DNA of 53,839 bases from an uncultured Bacillota bacterium (GCA_949290085.1 CASEQH010000059.1:1-53839), one strand, 5' to 3'; numbered from the stretch's first letter, positions 7,678 through 16,398 are shown. Numbers and translations are program-made. The notes: generated by a model not told the origin, from the sequence alone.

Positions 7678-9222
7678 CTAGCTTAATTTATTGAGAATTT
7701 TATCAGCTATTTTAATTCCATCAAGAGCACAAGACATGATACCACCGCCATAGCCACTGCCTTCACCAATAGGATATAAACCCTTTGTGTTTATAGATTC
7801 ACCATTTTCATCTCTTACAATGCGTACAGGTGAACTGCTTCTGGTCTCAGGGCCTAGCATAATACCAGAACTGATAAAACCAGGTATCTTATTATCAAAG
7901 AATCTAATTGCTTTTTTAAATTCTTCATTGTAGGTATTAGGGAAGAACTTATTTATATCATAGAGAAAAGTTCCTAGAGGATAGGTCGATTTAAAGATTA
8001 AAGGATTTAATTCATTATTTATATAATCCTTGATATTCATAGCTAAAGCTCTATAACTATTTGATAAGTTATAGGCCTTTTGTTCATAGTGGTGGATGAG
8101 ATCAAAACCGCTTAAAATATCATTTTTATCATAGTCTTCGACATTGACTTGAATTAGTATAGCACTATTGGCCATTCCGCTATTTCGCTTAGAATAGGAC
8201 ATACCATTAGTGACAATAGTATTTTTTTCACTACTTGAAGCTACAACTATACCTCCAGGACACATACAGAAACTATAGACACCTCTATTTCCTTTATAGC
8301 GCAAAAAGTATTCGGCATGACCTAAGTGGTCGACAAGACTTATATCCTTATATTGATTGGCATCGATTAAATCTTGAGGATGTTCAACCCTGAAACCGAT
8401 GGCGAAATCTTTATTCTCGATATGGACGTGATGCACATGAAGATTTTTGATTAAGTCAAAGGCACTATGTCCAGCTGCCGTGATGATGATATCGCTATAG
8501 TAGACATCCTTATCAGTTTTAATGCCTATTACCCTATCATCTTCAGTTAGTAAATCAACAAATGATTCATCAAAATGAAATTCGACTCCTAAGGAAATTA
8601 AGTGATCAGTAATATTTTTGATGACTTTTCTTATCTTATCGGTACCGATATGAGGATGGGCATCAATCTTAATATCAGGATTAGCACCATGTTTAACTAA
8701 GATATCTAAGATATAGGGGATGTAAGGACTCTTAATCCTAGTTGTGAGTTTGGCATCAGAAAAAGTACCGGCCCCTCCTTCACCAAATTGGACATTGGAG
8801 TTCGCGTTTAAGATGCCGGTTTTGAAAAACTTTTCAACATCTTCTTTTCTTTTGTCTATCCGTGAGCCCTTTTCGATGACAATGGGTCTTAGACCAGCTT
8901 CAGCTAGACGATAAGTCATAAAGATGCCACTTGGTCCATAACCGATGACTATAGGGCGAGTAGTAGATTTTATCTCTTTTACTTTTAGGTCTGCTTCTTC
9001 ATATCTTGAAACCCCATCGATATATAAAAATTTGTCTTCATCTTGAATCTTGACTAGGACTTGTAAGACATAACGAATGTCCTTGCGGGCATCGACGGAG
9101 CGTTTTATTATCTGATAGTTGCTGATGGCTTTAAAAGGCACTTTTAGCTTGTGACATATCTTAGAAATCACTAGTTTTTCATCATAATCTAGAGGACATT
9201 TTATTTCATTTATAAGTAACAT
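7678..9222 (-). CDS. FAD-dependent oxidoreductase of the COG2509 type
   Basis: A 514-residue flavoprotein. A basic N-terminal region precedes a Rossmann FAD site (PIVIGYGPSGIFMTYRLAEA, then IEKGSRIDKR). The stretch NVQFGEGGAGTFSDAKLTTR is diagnostic of the COG2509 dehydrogenase group, and a C-terminal FAD-binding segment reads YPIGEGSGYGGGIMSCALDG. The family is common in Bacillota but its substrate is unknown to me. The gene is divergent from the CPBP protease, both with leaderless-type promoters in the 53-base gap. No Shine-Dalgarno precedes its ATG. Confidence 0.85.
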   Translation of the reverse strand: MLLINEIKCPLDYDEKLVISKICHKLKVPFKAISNYQIIKRSVDARKDIRYVLQVLVKIQDEDKFLYIDGVSRYEEADLKVKEIKSTTRPIVIGYGPSGIFMTYRLAEAGLRPIVIEKGSRIDKRKEDVEKFFKTGILNANSNVQFGEGGAGTFSDAKLTTRIKSPYIPYILDILVKHGANPDIKIDAHPHIGTDKIRKVIKNITDHLISLGVEFHFDESFVDLLTEDDRVIGIKTDKDVYYSDIIITAAGHSAFDLIKNLHVHHVHIENKDFAIGFRVEHPQDLIDANQYKDISLVDHLGHAEYFLRYKGNRGVYSFCMCPGGIVVASSSEKNTIVTNGMSYSKRNSGMANSAILIQVNVEDYDKNDILSGFDLIHHYEQKAYNLSNSYRALAMNIKDYINNELNPLIFKSTYPLGTFLYDINKFFPNTYNEEFKKAIRFFDNKIPGFISSGIMLGPETRSSSPVRIVRDENGESINTKGLYPIGEGSGYGGGIMSCALDGIKIADKILNKLS

Positions 9223-9228
9223 ATCACC

Positions 9229-9234
9229 ATTATA
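9229..9234 (-). promoter_or_regulatory. Leaderless promoter of the FAD oxidoreductase gene
   Basis: TATAAT on the minus strand, last T at 9229, exactly 7 bases before the start-codon A at 9222. The -35 is weak (TTTATC at 9257-9252, 17-base spacer). Confidence 0.6.
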
Positions 9235-9239
9235 ACTGT

Positions 9240-9268
9240 TTTACAGATTGAGATAAATGTTTTATAAT
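9240..9268 (+). promoter_or_regulatory. Leaderless promoter of the CPBP protease gene
   Basis: -35 TTTACA (9240-9245), a 17-base spacer and -10 TATAAT (9263-9268), a near-perfect promoter. The last T is 8 bases before ATG 9276, so initiation should fall on or one base before the start codon. No ribosome site is present. Confidence 0.75.
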
Positions 9269-9275
9269 TTTTCAT

Positions 9276-10199
9276 ATGAGTAAGAAGGGTAGAGTCGTTA
9301 GCACAAAATATATCAAAAGAGAGTTCACTACCATCGGGTTGATGCTCTGTTTGTATATAATATTAGTTTTATATTTGCCTTCCCTGATTGGGCTTTTGAT
9401 AAATTCTTCACCAAATCTAGCCTATATAGCCAATAATCAAAATCTCTTTGTCGGTATTATGTATTTGTTATTTGTGGCAGGAACCTTAGTTCCGACAGCC
9501 GGATTATTCTTAACTTCCAAAATCAAAGTGAATGAGATTTGGCGTAAAAGTAATTGCCGTTTTAAAGATATCATTATCTCGACCATTATCTTGATTTCTT
9601 TAGCGACAGCTTCAATGTTTCTGGTTTCAGTCTTAAATACTTATCTGCCTTTAGGTGAGAGAGTACTTTCACCTATCGGTTTAAATTTTGATACAGCCTA
9701 TCTCTTTAATCCTTTATATATCTTTCTATTTGTGGTTGTTTCTCCGATATTAGAAGAGTTTGCCTTTAGGGGTGTCTTATTAAGGATACTGGGTAAGTAT
9801 GGCAATCGTTTTGCCATGTGGTCGACAGCTTTATTCTATGCCTTGTCGCATGCATCAATCGCTGAAATGTTACCAGCCTTTATCATGTCTTTATTCTTAA
9901 CCAAGATGACTTTGCGCTATCGAAGTGTTCAACCTACTATTATCGTTCATATCTTATTTAATGCTTTCATGTATGGCTATGCTTGCATACCATTGCAATA
10001 CTATCTGGTGATGGCGGTGACCTTATTCCTATTATATTTTTTATCTATAGTCTTTTTATTTACTAAGGCTTATCGCTATGTCAAAATCAATAAACATGCT
10101 CAATCATCAATAGTTTGGACCATCTTTCTAATTAGGCCAGCTACTATTTTTGCGATAATTTTAGTAATCATTCATTCTGTATTGATGTCAGTTCTATAG
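9276..10199 (+). CDS. CPBP family intramembrane glutamic endopeptidase
   Basis: A 307-residue polytopic membrane protein (Abi/CAAX protease family) with about eight hydrophobic segments. Conserved motifs are visible: EEFAFRG (motif 1, the EExxxR type, near residue 160), a His in YALSHAS (motif 2), and HILFNAF (motif 3, HxxxN). These form the intramembrane active site. Members process prenylated or secreted substrates or act in peptide immunity; the target here is unknown. Its only plausible promoter predicts a leaderless mRNA. It has no apparent operon partner. Confidence 0.85.
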   Translation: MSKKGRVVSTKYIKREFTTIGLMLCLYIILVLYLPSLIGLLINSSPNLAYIANNQNLFVGIMYLLFVAGTLVPTAGLFLTSKIKVNEIWRKSNCRFKDIIISTIILISLATASMFLVSVLNTYLPLGERVLSPIGLNFDTAYLFNPLYIFLFVVVSPILEEFAFRGVLLRILGKYGNRFAMWSTALFYALSHASIAEMLPAFIMSLFLTKMTLRYRSVQPTIIVHILFNAFMYGYACIPLQYYLVMAVTLFLLYFLSIVFLFTKAYRYVKINKHAQSSIVWTIFLIRPATIFAIILVIIHSVLMSVL

Positions 10200-10263
10200 C
10201 TGGCATTTTTATTTGTATTATCGCGAAAAAGCCGGGAGTAATTCCCGTGTCAATAATAAATAA

Positions 10264-10290
10264 TAAAAAAAGAACTGCATAATCAGTTCT
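10264..10290 (-). terminator. Intrinsic terminator behind tRNA-Trp
   Basis: Stem AGAACTG/CAGTTCT with a six-base loop, followed on the minus strand by a run of T. It lies 12 bases past the tRNA-Trp CCA end. Confidence 0.8.
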
Positions 10291-10301
10291 AAATTTTTAA
10301 A

Positions 10302-10375
10302 TGGCAGGGGTTGAGGGGATCGAACCCCCATCAACGGTTTTGGAGACCGGTATACTACCATTGTACGAAACCCCT
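10302..10375 (-). tRNA. trnW: tRNA-Trp (CCA anticodon)
   Basis: On the minus strand a 74-base cloverleaf: acceptor AGGGGTT/AACCCCT, D-arm, anticodon loop TCTCCAAAA with CCA, T-arm GGGGGTTCGATCCCC, discriminator G and encoded CCA end. It lies 44 bases downstream of the metal repressor gene on the same strand, so part of its transcription could come from that promoter. A hairpin terminator follows. Confidence 0.96.
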
Positions 10376-10419
10376 AGGGCACCATTAATGATAATATAAA
10401 ACGCTCATTAATGTAAAGA

Positions 10420-10740
10420 CTATTTTTCATTGGCGTGTTCAATAGCCATGGCTACAATATTCTCTATATGTTCATCATCAAGAGAATAATAGATAGCTCT
10501 ACCTTCTCTTCTAGTCTTAACTAGTTTAGCTGTGCGCAAGAGCTTTAATTGATGAGAGATGGTCGATTGACTCATATTTAAGATCTTCACTAAATCAGAG
10601 ACACAAAACTCTTGATGATTTAAGGCGATTAAAATATTTAAGCGAGTATTGTCGCCCATCAGACGAAAAAATTCCGAAACCCTATTTAAATCAGCTTCAT
10701 CAAGGATATTTTTTTGTGCTTCATCTATATGTTCATTCAT
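10420..10740 (-). CDS. ArsR/SmtB-family metal-sensing repressor (CzrA/SmtB alpha-5 type)
   Basis: A 106-residue winged-helix repressor. The recognition helix is in the MSQSTISHQLKLLR segment. The C-terminal helix holds D-x-H (DDEH) and H-x-x-E (EHANE), the same ligand order as the alpha-5 zinc site of SmtB (Asp, His, His, Glu). The alpha-3 Cys pair of CadC/ArsR is incomplete (EFCVSDL, one Cys). I therefore predict Zn/Co/Cd sensing through alpha-5 rather than As. It is divergent from the HMA protein and P-type ATPase genes and should repress them and itself. Its promoter is consensus and predicts a leaderless mRNA. Confidence 0.9.
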   Translation of the reverse strand: MNEHIDEAQKNILDEADLNRVSEFFRLMGDNTRLNILIALNHQEFCVSDLVKILNMSQSTISHQLKLLRTAKLVKTRREGRAIYYSLDDEHIENIVAMAIEHANEK

Positions 10741-10746
10741 GCCTAT

Positions 10747-10775
10747 ATTATATTTTTAATAAAAGTGCTTGTCAA
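10747..10775 (-). promoter_or_regulatory. Consensus leaderless promoter of the arsR-type gene
   Basis: On the minus strand -35 TTGACA (10775-10770), a 17-base spacer and -10 TATAAT (10752-10747), a perfect sigma-A consensus. The last T is 7 bases before the start-codon A at 10740 and no Shine-Dalgarno exists. This is the clearest leaderless case in the window. Confidence 0.85.
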
Positions 10776-10778
10776 AAC

Positions 10779-10819
10779 ATATGAACATATTGACATATGA
10801 ACATATATTCATATAATAG
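10779..10819. promoter_or_regulatory. Operator for the SmtB/CzrA-type repressor
   Basis: Two copies of CATATGAACATAT (10779 and 10795) and a near-palindrome ATATGAACATATATTCATAT (10797-10816). This resembles the imperfect 12-2-12 operators of SmtB/CzrA/CadC repressors. It sits directly over the forward -35/-10 region and abuts the divergent arsR promoter, so one site could control both directions. Confidence 0.75.
10790..10817 (+). promoter_or_regulatory. Promoter of the HMA protein/P1B ATPase operon
   Basis: -35 TTGACA (10790-10795), a 16-base spacer and -10 TATAAT (10812-10817), buried in the operator palindrome. Start near 10824, then AAGGAG before ATG 10841. Confidence 0.75.
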
Positions 10820-10840
10820 AGATAAGGAGATAAAAAAACT

Positions 10841-11059
10841 ATGAAAAAAGTATTTAATCTAGAAGATTTGGATTGCGCTAATTGCGCTAGAAAAATGGAA
10901 GAAGCAGGAATGAAGATTGAAGGAGTTAAAAGTTTATCTATCAATTTCATGACTCAGAAGATGAAACTAGAAGCAGATGATGAAAGATTTGACGAAGTAT
11001 TAGAAGAAGTAATCAAAACAATCAAGAAAGTTGAACCAGATTGTTCGGTAATTCGTTAG
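10841..11059 (+). CDS. Stand-alone heavy-metal-associated (HMA) domain protein
   Basis: A 72-residue HMA/ferredoxin-like fold with the metal-binding loop DLDCANCARKM (Cys-x-x-Cys). It looks like the N-terminal metal-binding domain usually fused to CadA/ZntA pumps, here encoded as a separate polypeptide. AAGGAG lies ahead of ATG 10841. The next gene begins one base after its stop, so the two proteins are coupled. It probably delivers metal to, or regulates, the ATPase. The junction shows no remnant of frameshift, since both ends look natural. Confidence 0.88.
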   Translation: MKKVFNLEDLDCANCARKMEEAGMKIEGVKSLSINFMTQKMKLEADDERFDEVLEEVIKTIKKVEPDCSVIR

Positions 11060-11060
11060 T

Positions 11061-12884
11061 ATGAGCGCTAAACAAAAAAAGCTATTATATCGTATAATAG
11101 CCAGTCTTTTAATCTTTATCATTTCTTTATTTATTAATAGTGAGATAGTAAGATTTATATTCTTTATCATCTCTTATTTGACTGTCGGTTATGATGTCGT
11201 CATCAAAGCTTTTAAAAATATTATCAATAAACAGCTCTTCGATGAGTGCTTTCTGATGTTTATTGCGACTTTGGGAGCTTTTTTGACTGGTGAATATCCT
11301 GAGGCTGTCATGGTTATGTGGCTATATCAAGTAGGTGAATTATTTCAAAGTTATGCCGTTGGTAAATCGCGTAAATCTATCAGTGCATTAGTAGAAATAG
11401 TGCCGGAATATGCCAACCTAGTAAAGGATGACACGATAGTTCAAGTCGACCCAGAAGAAGTTTCTATCGGTGATATAATCGAAGTTAAGGTTGGGGAAAA
11501 GATTCCTTTGGATAGTATTGTCATCAAGGGGCAAAGCGCCTTAAATGTAGTTGCCCTCACGGGAGAAAATAGGCCTATTTCAGTTAAGGAAGGCGATGAA
11601 GTTTTAAGTGGCTCTATCAATATCACTAGTCCTATCTATTTAAGAGTTAGTAAGGAATATGAAGATTCAGCTGTTGCCAAGATACTTGACTTAGTCGAAA
11701 ATGCCAGTAATAAAAAATCCAAGAGTGAAAATTTCATCTCTAAATTCGCTCGTTATTATACGCCAGTAGTTGTAATATTGGCCTTAGCTTTAGCCATCAT
11801 TCCGCCTCTATTTAATGGTGAGTGGATGGAATATATCTCAAGAGCTTGTTCGTTCTTGGTCATCTCATGTCCTTGTGCCTTAGTTATATCGGTTCCTTTA
11901 ACTTTCTTTAGTGGTATTGGAGCATCTAGTAAAAATGGCATTTTGATAAAAGGCAGTAACTACTTAGAGACTTTGAGCAAGACTAATACTGTAGCCTTTG
12001 ATAAGACGGGTACCTTAACTTATGGGGAATTTGAACTCAGAGAAATTGTGCCAGCAGATGATAAAAAAGTAGAATTGATAAGATGTGCACTAATCGCTGA
12101 AGATAAGTCTAACCATCCTATCGCTACATCTTTAAAAAGAAATGTCGATATGAAGGTGGATACTAGTGCATATACTTATGAAGAGATAGCAGGTAAGGGA
12201 ATTATCGCTATATCAAAAGATACTAAGATACTAGCTGGCAACAAAAAACTATTAGAAGAAAATAATATCCAAGTTAAAGAAAATGAAAGTCTTGGCACTA
12301 TAGTCCATGTCGCTATAAATGATAAATATCTAGGTTATTTACTATATGCCGATAAGATTAAAGAAGAGGCCAAAGAGCTCATTGAGAGTCTACATGCCAA
12401 AAATATTAAAACAGTCATCTTATCAGGTGACCAAAGTAAATACGCAAATGCCTTAGCTAAAGATTTAGGCATCGATAAAGTCTACGCTGAATTACTGCCT
12501 GAAGATAAGGTTAATAAGTTAGAAGAATTATTAAATGAAAAAGGTAAGGTAGTATATGTTGGGGATGGTATCAATGATGCCCCATCATTAACTAGAGCGG
12601 ATATCGGTATTGCCATGGGAGCATTAGGCAGTGATGCAGCTATTGAAGTCAGTGATATTGTCATTGTTGATGATAATCTCAAAAGAATTAATAAGGCTAT
12701 TGAGATCGCAAATAAGACTATGCGCATTGTCAAAGAAAATATCATCTTTGCCCTTGGTATTAAATTTATCGTCTTGATATTAGGCGCCTTAGGTATCGCC
12801 AGCATGTGGATGGCTGTCTTTGCCGATGTAGGTGTAGCCTTCATTGCCATCTTGAATGCAATGCGTGCTTTAAGAGTAAAATAG
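11061..12884 (+). CDS. cadA: P1B-type heavy-metal (Zn/Cd/Pb-like) exporting ATPase
   Basis: A 607-residue P1B ATPase. The actuator domain has TGEN (about residue 167). The transmembrane metal site is SCPCALVIS (CPC, about 270). The phosphorylation loop is DKTGTLTYG (Asp about 313), NHP about 351 marks the nucleotide domain, and GDGINDAP about 501 the hinge. The protein lacks the usual N-terminal HMA domain, which is supplied by the preceding gene. The CPC site and SmtB-like regulator favour Zn/Cd/Pb efflux; copper is less likely. No ribosome site is obvious, so translation probably re-initiates after the HMA stop. Confidence 0.9.
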   Translation: MSAKQKKLLYRIIASLLIFIISLFINSEIVRFIFFIISYLTVGYDVVIKAFKNIINKQLFDECFLMFIATLGAFLTGEYPEAVMVMWLYQVGELFQSYAVGKSRKSISALVEIVPEYANLVKDDTIVQVDPEEVSIGDIIEVKVGEKIPLDSIVIKGQSALNVVALTGENRPISVKEGDEVLSGSINITSPIYLRVSKEYEDSAVAKILDLVENASNKKSKSENFISKFARYYTPVVVILALALAIIPPLFNGEWMEYISRACSFLVISCPCALVISVPLTFFSGIGASSKNGILIKGSNYLETLSKTNTVAFDKTGTLTYGEFELREIVPADDKKVELIRCALIAEDKSNHPIATSLKRNVDMKVDTSAYTYEEIAGKGIIAISKDTKILAGNKKLLEENNIQVKENESLGTIVHVAINDKYLGYLLYADKIKEEAKELIESLHAKNIKTVILSGDQSKYANALAKDLGIDKVYAELLPEDKVNKLEELLNEKGKVVYVGDGINDAPSLTRADIGIAMGALGSDAAIEVSDIVIVDDNLKRINKAIEIANKTMRIVKENIIFALGIKFIVLILGALGIASMWMAVFADVGVAFIAILNAMRALRVK

Positions 12885-12886
12885 AT

Positions 12887-12895
12887 GTTATAATT
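12887..12895 (+). promoter_or_regulatory. Extended -10 promoter of uridine phosphorylase gene
   Basis: TGTTATAAT just after the P1B ATPase stop; start near 12902, directly before the ribosome site GAGAGG. Confidence 0.55.
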
Positions 12896-12917
12896 TAGGT
12901 AAAGAGAGGTAATTATC

Positions 12918-13694
12918 ATGATTGATTATACAGAAGGAAGCGGAAAAGAATATCATATCGGCGTCGGTAAAGGCGATGTAGGTGAATATGTCATCTTGCC
13001 TGGTGATCCTAAACGTTGTGTTAAGATAGCTAGTTATTTTGATGATGCCAAACTAGTTGGTGACAGTCGTGAATTTGTTACTTATACCGGTACATTAAAT
13101 GGTACTAAAGTATCTGTCACATCGACAGGTATCGGTGGTCCAAGCGCATCAATAGCCATGGAAGAATTAGTTAAATGCGGTGCTCATACCTTCATTCGTG
13201 TCGGTACTTGTGGTGGTATGGATATCGAAGTTAAAGGTGGTGACATTGTCATCGCAACAGGCGCTATTCGTTTTGAAGGGACAAGTAAAGAATATGCCCC
13301 AATCGAATTTCCAGCCATTGCCAATCTAGATGTCGTCAATGCCCTAGTTAAAGCTAGCAATGACTTAAATGTCCCTCATCATGTGGGTGTTGTTCAATGC
13401 AAGGATGCCTTCTATGGTCAGCACCGCCCAGAAACTTTGCCTAATCATGCGGAGCTTTTAAATAAGTGGGACGCTTGGCTCAGACTACATACTAAGGCTA
13501 GTGAGATGGAATCAGCTGCTCTATTTATTGTCGCTCAATATCTCAATGTTCGCTGTGGCAGTGTATTCTTAACTGTCGCCAACCAAGAAAGAGCTAAGGC
13601 TGGTCTTGAAAATGCGCAAGAACATGACACCGATAGAGCTATTAAAGTAGCTATCGAAGCTTTAAAAAATCTGATTGATAATGAAAAGAGTTAG
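12918..13694 (+). CDS. udp: Uridine phosphorylase
   Basis: A 258-residue nucleoside phosphorylase of the PNP/UDP family. Phosphate and ribose site motifs are visible: [25 protein letters not shown] and IRVGTCGG. The later segments [12 protein letters not shown] and [13 protein letters not shown] match Udp rather than DeoD or MTAN. It cleaves uridine with phosphate to uracil and ribose-1-phosphate in pyrimidine salvage; the cytidine deaminase at the far end of the window would feed it uridine. ATG 12918 is preceded by GAGAGG. The next gene overlaps its 3' end by 14 bases. Confidence 0.88.
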   Translation: MIDYTEGSGKEYHIGVGKGDVGEYVILPGDPKRCVKIASYFDDAKLVGDSREFVTYTGTLNGTKVSVTSTGIGGPSASIAMEELVKCGAHTFIRVGTCGGMDIEVKGGDIVIATGAIRFEGTSKEYAPIEFPAIANLDVVNALVKASNDLNVPHHVGVVQCKDAFYGQHRPETLPNHAELLNKWDAWLRLHTKASEMESAALFIVAQYLNVRCGSVFLTVANQERAKAGLENAQEHDTDRAIKVAIEALKNLIDNEKS

Positions 13695-14220
13695 TCTATT
13701 AATTTACCCATTATCTATATTATTAGAGGTCGCTATATGTTTAAAAGGCGACCTTTTAATAAATAATATCTCGGGTACAGTAAGCAGTCTAAACGATTAT
13801 CTATTGACTTTAATTCTTGGCCTTCTTTTAGGTATTTCTTTTATCTTGGCTATAAGTGCGATAGGCAATAAACTTATTAAGCTATTAATATTTGTGAGTT
13901 GTTTATTGCCGGTTTTTATTCCTTATTTTGAAAATGGGCGAATAGTGATTTCTAACATGCATATCATCATGGCTTATGTGGGTTTTGCCTTGTTTACAAG
14001 CCTGACCTTATATATACTCTTTAAATTGACTATGCAAAATAAAAAGATGAAGATAGTGTTTCGTCTATATATATTGATGTTGATGATAATACTAGTATTG
14101 AATCTCTATTTCATGGCGATAAATAATTTGATGGAACTAATCTATTTGCTTTCTTCTAGTCTTACTTATGGTTATATCAAGTTAAATGAAGATAATTTTG
14201 TCGCTTTGGATTGTATTTAA
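13681..14220 (+). CDS. Multi-pass membrane protein of unknown function
   Basis: A 179-residue, very hydrophobic protein with about six predicted transmembrane helices and almost no soluble loops. I do not recognise a family. ATG 13681 lies inside the 3' end of udp, so it is translationally coupled to it; a TTG two codons earlier is an alternative. Charged residues cluster in short loops (NKKMK, EDN). The context suggests a partner of uridine metabolism, perhaps in transport, but nothing in the sequence proves this. Confidence 0.65.
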   Translation: MKRVSLLIYPLSILLEVAICLKGDLLINNISGTVSSLNDYLLTLILGLLLGISFILAISAIGNKLIKLLIFVSCLLPVFIPYFENGRIVISNMHIIMAYVGFALFTSLTLYILFKLTMQNKKMKIVFRLYILMLMIILVLNLYFMAINNLMELIYLLSSSLTYGYIKLNEDNFVALDCI

Positions 14221-14239
14221 AAATAATTTAGGGTAAAAT
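14211..14239 (+). promoter_or_regulatory. Promoter of tRNA-Leu
   Basis: -35 TTGTAT (14211-14216), a 17-base spacer and -10 TAAAAT (14234-14239), giving a start a few bases ahead of the tRNA 5' end at 14251. Confidence 0.6.
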
Positions 14240-14250
14240 TATATAGCAAT

Positions 14251-14335
14251 CCCCGAATGGCGGAATTGGTAGACGCATACGACTCAAAATCGTACGGAGA
14301 AATCCATGCCGGTTCAAGTCCGGCTTTGGGGACCA
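14251..14335 (+). tRNA. trnL: tRNA-Leu (CAA anticodon)
   Basis: An 85-base tRNA with a long variable arm, as expected for Leu. Acceptor CCCCGAA pairs with TTTGGGG. The anticodon stem TACGA/TCGTA encloses loop CTCAAAA with anticodon CAA (reads UUG). The T-arm is CCGGTTCAAGTCCGG, with discriminator A and encoded CCA. It has its own promoter and a terminator at 14349. Confidence 0.95.
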
Positions 14336-14348
14336 TATAGATTGCCCG

Positions 14349-14372
14349 AAGTCCTTGTTTAAGGACTTTTTT
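14349..14372 (+). terminator. Intrinsic terminator of tRNA-Leu
   Basis: Stem AAGTCCTT/AAGGACTT with GTTT loop and a following T run. Confidence 0.85.
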
Positions 14373-14410
14373 ATTATCAAAGTATTAGGGATTATAAGTT
14401 GAGGGAATAA

Positions 14411-14419
14411 TGTTAAAAT
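14411..14419 (+). promoter_or_regulatory. Leaderless promoter of recG
   Basis: Extended -10 TGTTAAAAT; the last T (14419) is 7 bases before ATG 14426. No ribosome site is present and the -35 is weak. Confidence 0.55.
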
Positions 14420-14425
14420 AACAAT

Positions 14426-16396
14426 ATGGATTTAAAGGAACTAAAACTGACTAAAAGAAGAAGTGCCATCTTAGATGATTTGGGTATTAAGACGGTTGAA
14501 GAATTGCTCATGTATTACCCATTTCGTTATGAAGAGAATATATGTAAACCATTTAAGGAATGGGAGATAAATGACACTGTCATCTTTGGGGCTATCTTGC
14601 TTAGTCAACCGAGTACTTTTCGTTATGGTAAAAGGTCAATGACGAGATTTAAGGTCTTATATGATGATAAGGAATTAAATATTACTATCTTTAATCGTCC
14701 TTGGCTGAAGGTACAAGGGGATAAGATAGTCATCAAGGGTAAATATGATGGAGCTTCTAAGGTGACAGCTTTAAATTATTCCTTTCATGATATAGAAGAT
14801 GAAATAGGCATTAAGGCTATATATCCCTTAAAAGAAAATATTCGTCAAAGCGACATTCAAGCGATGATTAAAAAGGGTTTAGAGATATATAGAAGTGAAG
14901 ATATCTTACCTCTTAGTCTCAAGAATAAATACCAATTGATGGATTTGAATGAAGCCTTAAAAGAGATTCATTTGCCTAGTAGTAAAGACAAGTTAAAAAA
15001 AGCTATTACTAGACTTAAATATGATGAGTTTTTACGTTTTTATAGCACTTTAAAGATGCTCAAGGATAGTAATGAAACCAGCTCTAAAGCTAAAAAGATT
15101 GATTTAAATGCTATTGATATTTTGATTCATAACCTTCCTTTTAAGCTCACATCAGATCAGCAAAAATGTGTCGATGACATCTTGAAAGATTTGGCGTCCC
15201 CCTACATGACTACTCGTCTAATACAGGGTGATGTCGGTTCTGGCAAGACTATTGTGGCGGCTATAGCGCTATATGCAAGCGTTAAAGCTGGTTATCAAGG
15301 AGCTTTGATGGCTCCAACTGAAATACTAGCTAAGCAACACTATCAGAGTTTAAAAGCGATATTGAAAGATATAAATATAGTTATGCTCAGCAGCGATACA
15401 AAAAAAGATACCGAGATAAAAAAGATGATTGAAGACAATAAAGCTCAAATCATAATCGGTACTCATGCCTTATTCTCTGATGATGTCATCTATCACAACT
15501 TAGGTTTAGTCATCGCTGATGAACAACATCGCTTTGGTGTTAAGCAAAGAAGAAAACTTAAAGAGAAGGGACAAGATGTCGATTTATTGCTCATGTCTGC
15601 CACGCCTATTCCTCGCACACTTGCTTCTTCTATCTATGGTGATATGGATGTATCGACGATTGAAACTATGCCAATTGGTCGTAAGGGTTGTGATACCTAT
15701 TTATTAAAATCTAATAGTATCGTATCGATAATGGATGAGATTAAAAAGACAATGGCTAGTGGTAAACAGGTCTATATCATCACCGCAGCTATTGAGCATA
15801 GCGATGCCATCAAGGTCAAAGATGCTACTAATCTCTATAACTCCTTATTAGAAGTGATGAAACCTTATAGATTAGGCTTGTTGCACGGAAAGATGAATCA
15901 AGAATTAAAGACTGCGACGATGAATGCCTTTATCAATCATGAAATTGATATCCTCGTCTCAACGACAGTAGTAGAAGTGGGTGTCAATGTCAAAAATGCT
16001 ACGATGATGATTATCTATGATGCTGATCGTTTTGGTCTATCACAACTTCATCAACTTCGTGGTCGCATTCAAAGAGGTGATGACAAAGGAACTTGTTACC
16101 TCTTGACTGATAGTAAGGATGAAAATATCTTAAAGAGATTAAATGTCTTAGTTAATTCTAATGATGGTTTTTATATTGCCAGTGAAGATTTAAAGCTTAG
16201 GGGTCCAGGCGATATTTTAGGCACAAGACAAAGTGGCCTACCACCTTTTATTCTTGGCGACTTAATCGCAGATACAAAATTTATTGAAGTTTGTAAAAAA
16301 GATGCGAATGAGATAATTGAAAGGTCTAGTGAAGTTGAGTTTCAAAATTATTATGCAAAAATAAAGTCTTTAGCAATTTTAAATAATATAGATTAG
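14426..16396 (+). CDS. recG: ATP-dependent DNA helicase RecG
   Basis: A 656-residue RecG. An N-terminal wedge/OB domain precedes the helicase core. The core has Walker A GDVGSGKTIVAA (about residue 268), Walker B DEQHRFGV (about 364), motif III SATPIPRTLA and motif VI HQLRGRIQRG. The C-terminus has the family GPGDILGTRQSG. It reverses stalled replication forks and processes branched DNA. Its transcript is predicted leaderless. It ends 14 bases before rnc, whereas in Bacillus a fatty-acid module lies between recG and rnc. Confidence 0.95.
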   Translation: MDLKELKLTKRRSAILDDLGIKTVEELLMYYPFRYEENICKPFKEWEINDTVIFGAILLSQPSTFRYGKRSMTRFKVLYDDKELNITIFNRPWLKVQGDKIVIKGKYDGASKVTALNYSFHDIEDEIGIKAIYPLKENIRQSDIQAMIKKGLEIYRSEDILPLSLKNKYQLMDLNEALKEIHLPSSKDKLKKAITRLKYDEFLRFYSTLKMLKDSNETSSKAKKIDLNAIDILIHNLPFKLTSDQQKCVDDILKDLASPYMTTRLIQGDVGSGKTIVAAIALYASVKAGYQGALMAPTEILAKQHYQSLKAILKDINIVMLSSDTKKDTEIKKMIEDNKAQIIIGTHALFSDDVIYHNLGLVIADEQHRFGVKQRRKLKEKGQDVDLLLMSATPIPRTLASSIYGDMDVSTIETMPIGRKGCDTYLLKSNSIVSIMDEIKKTMASGKQVYIITAAIEHSDAIKVKDATNLYNSLLEVMKPYRLGLLHGKMNQELKTATMNAFINHEIDILVSTTVVEVGVNVKNATMMIIYDADRFGLSQLHQLRGRIQRGDDKGTCYLLTDSKDENILKRLNVLVNSNDGFYIASEDLKLRGPGDILGTRQSGLPPFILGDLIADTKFIEVCKKDANEIIERSSEVEFQNYYAKIKSLAILNNID

Positions 16397-16398
16397 AG

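Noticed and set aside
10230-10250. CGGGA/TCCCG hairpin after the CPBP gene
   Set aside because: The stem has only five pairs and no T run on the plus strand; I do not assign it.
10756-10950. Minus-strand frame overlapping the metal operator
   Set aside because: It runs through the divergent promoters and antisense to the HMA gene.
12482-12919. 145-codon open frame on the minus strand
   Set aside because: It is antisense to the P1B ATPase, has low-complexity Ile/Ser/Ala-rich content, and lacks a ribosome site or promoter.
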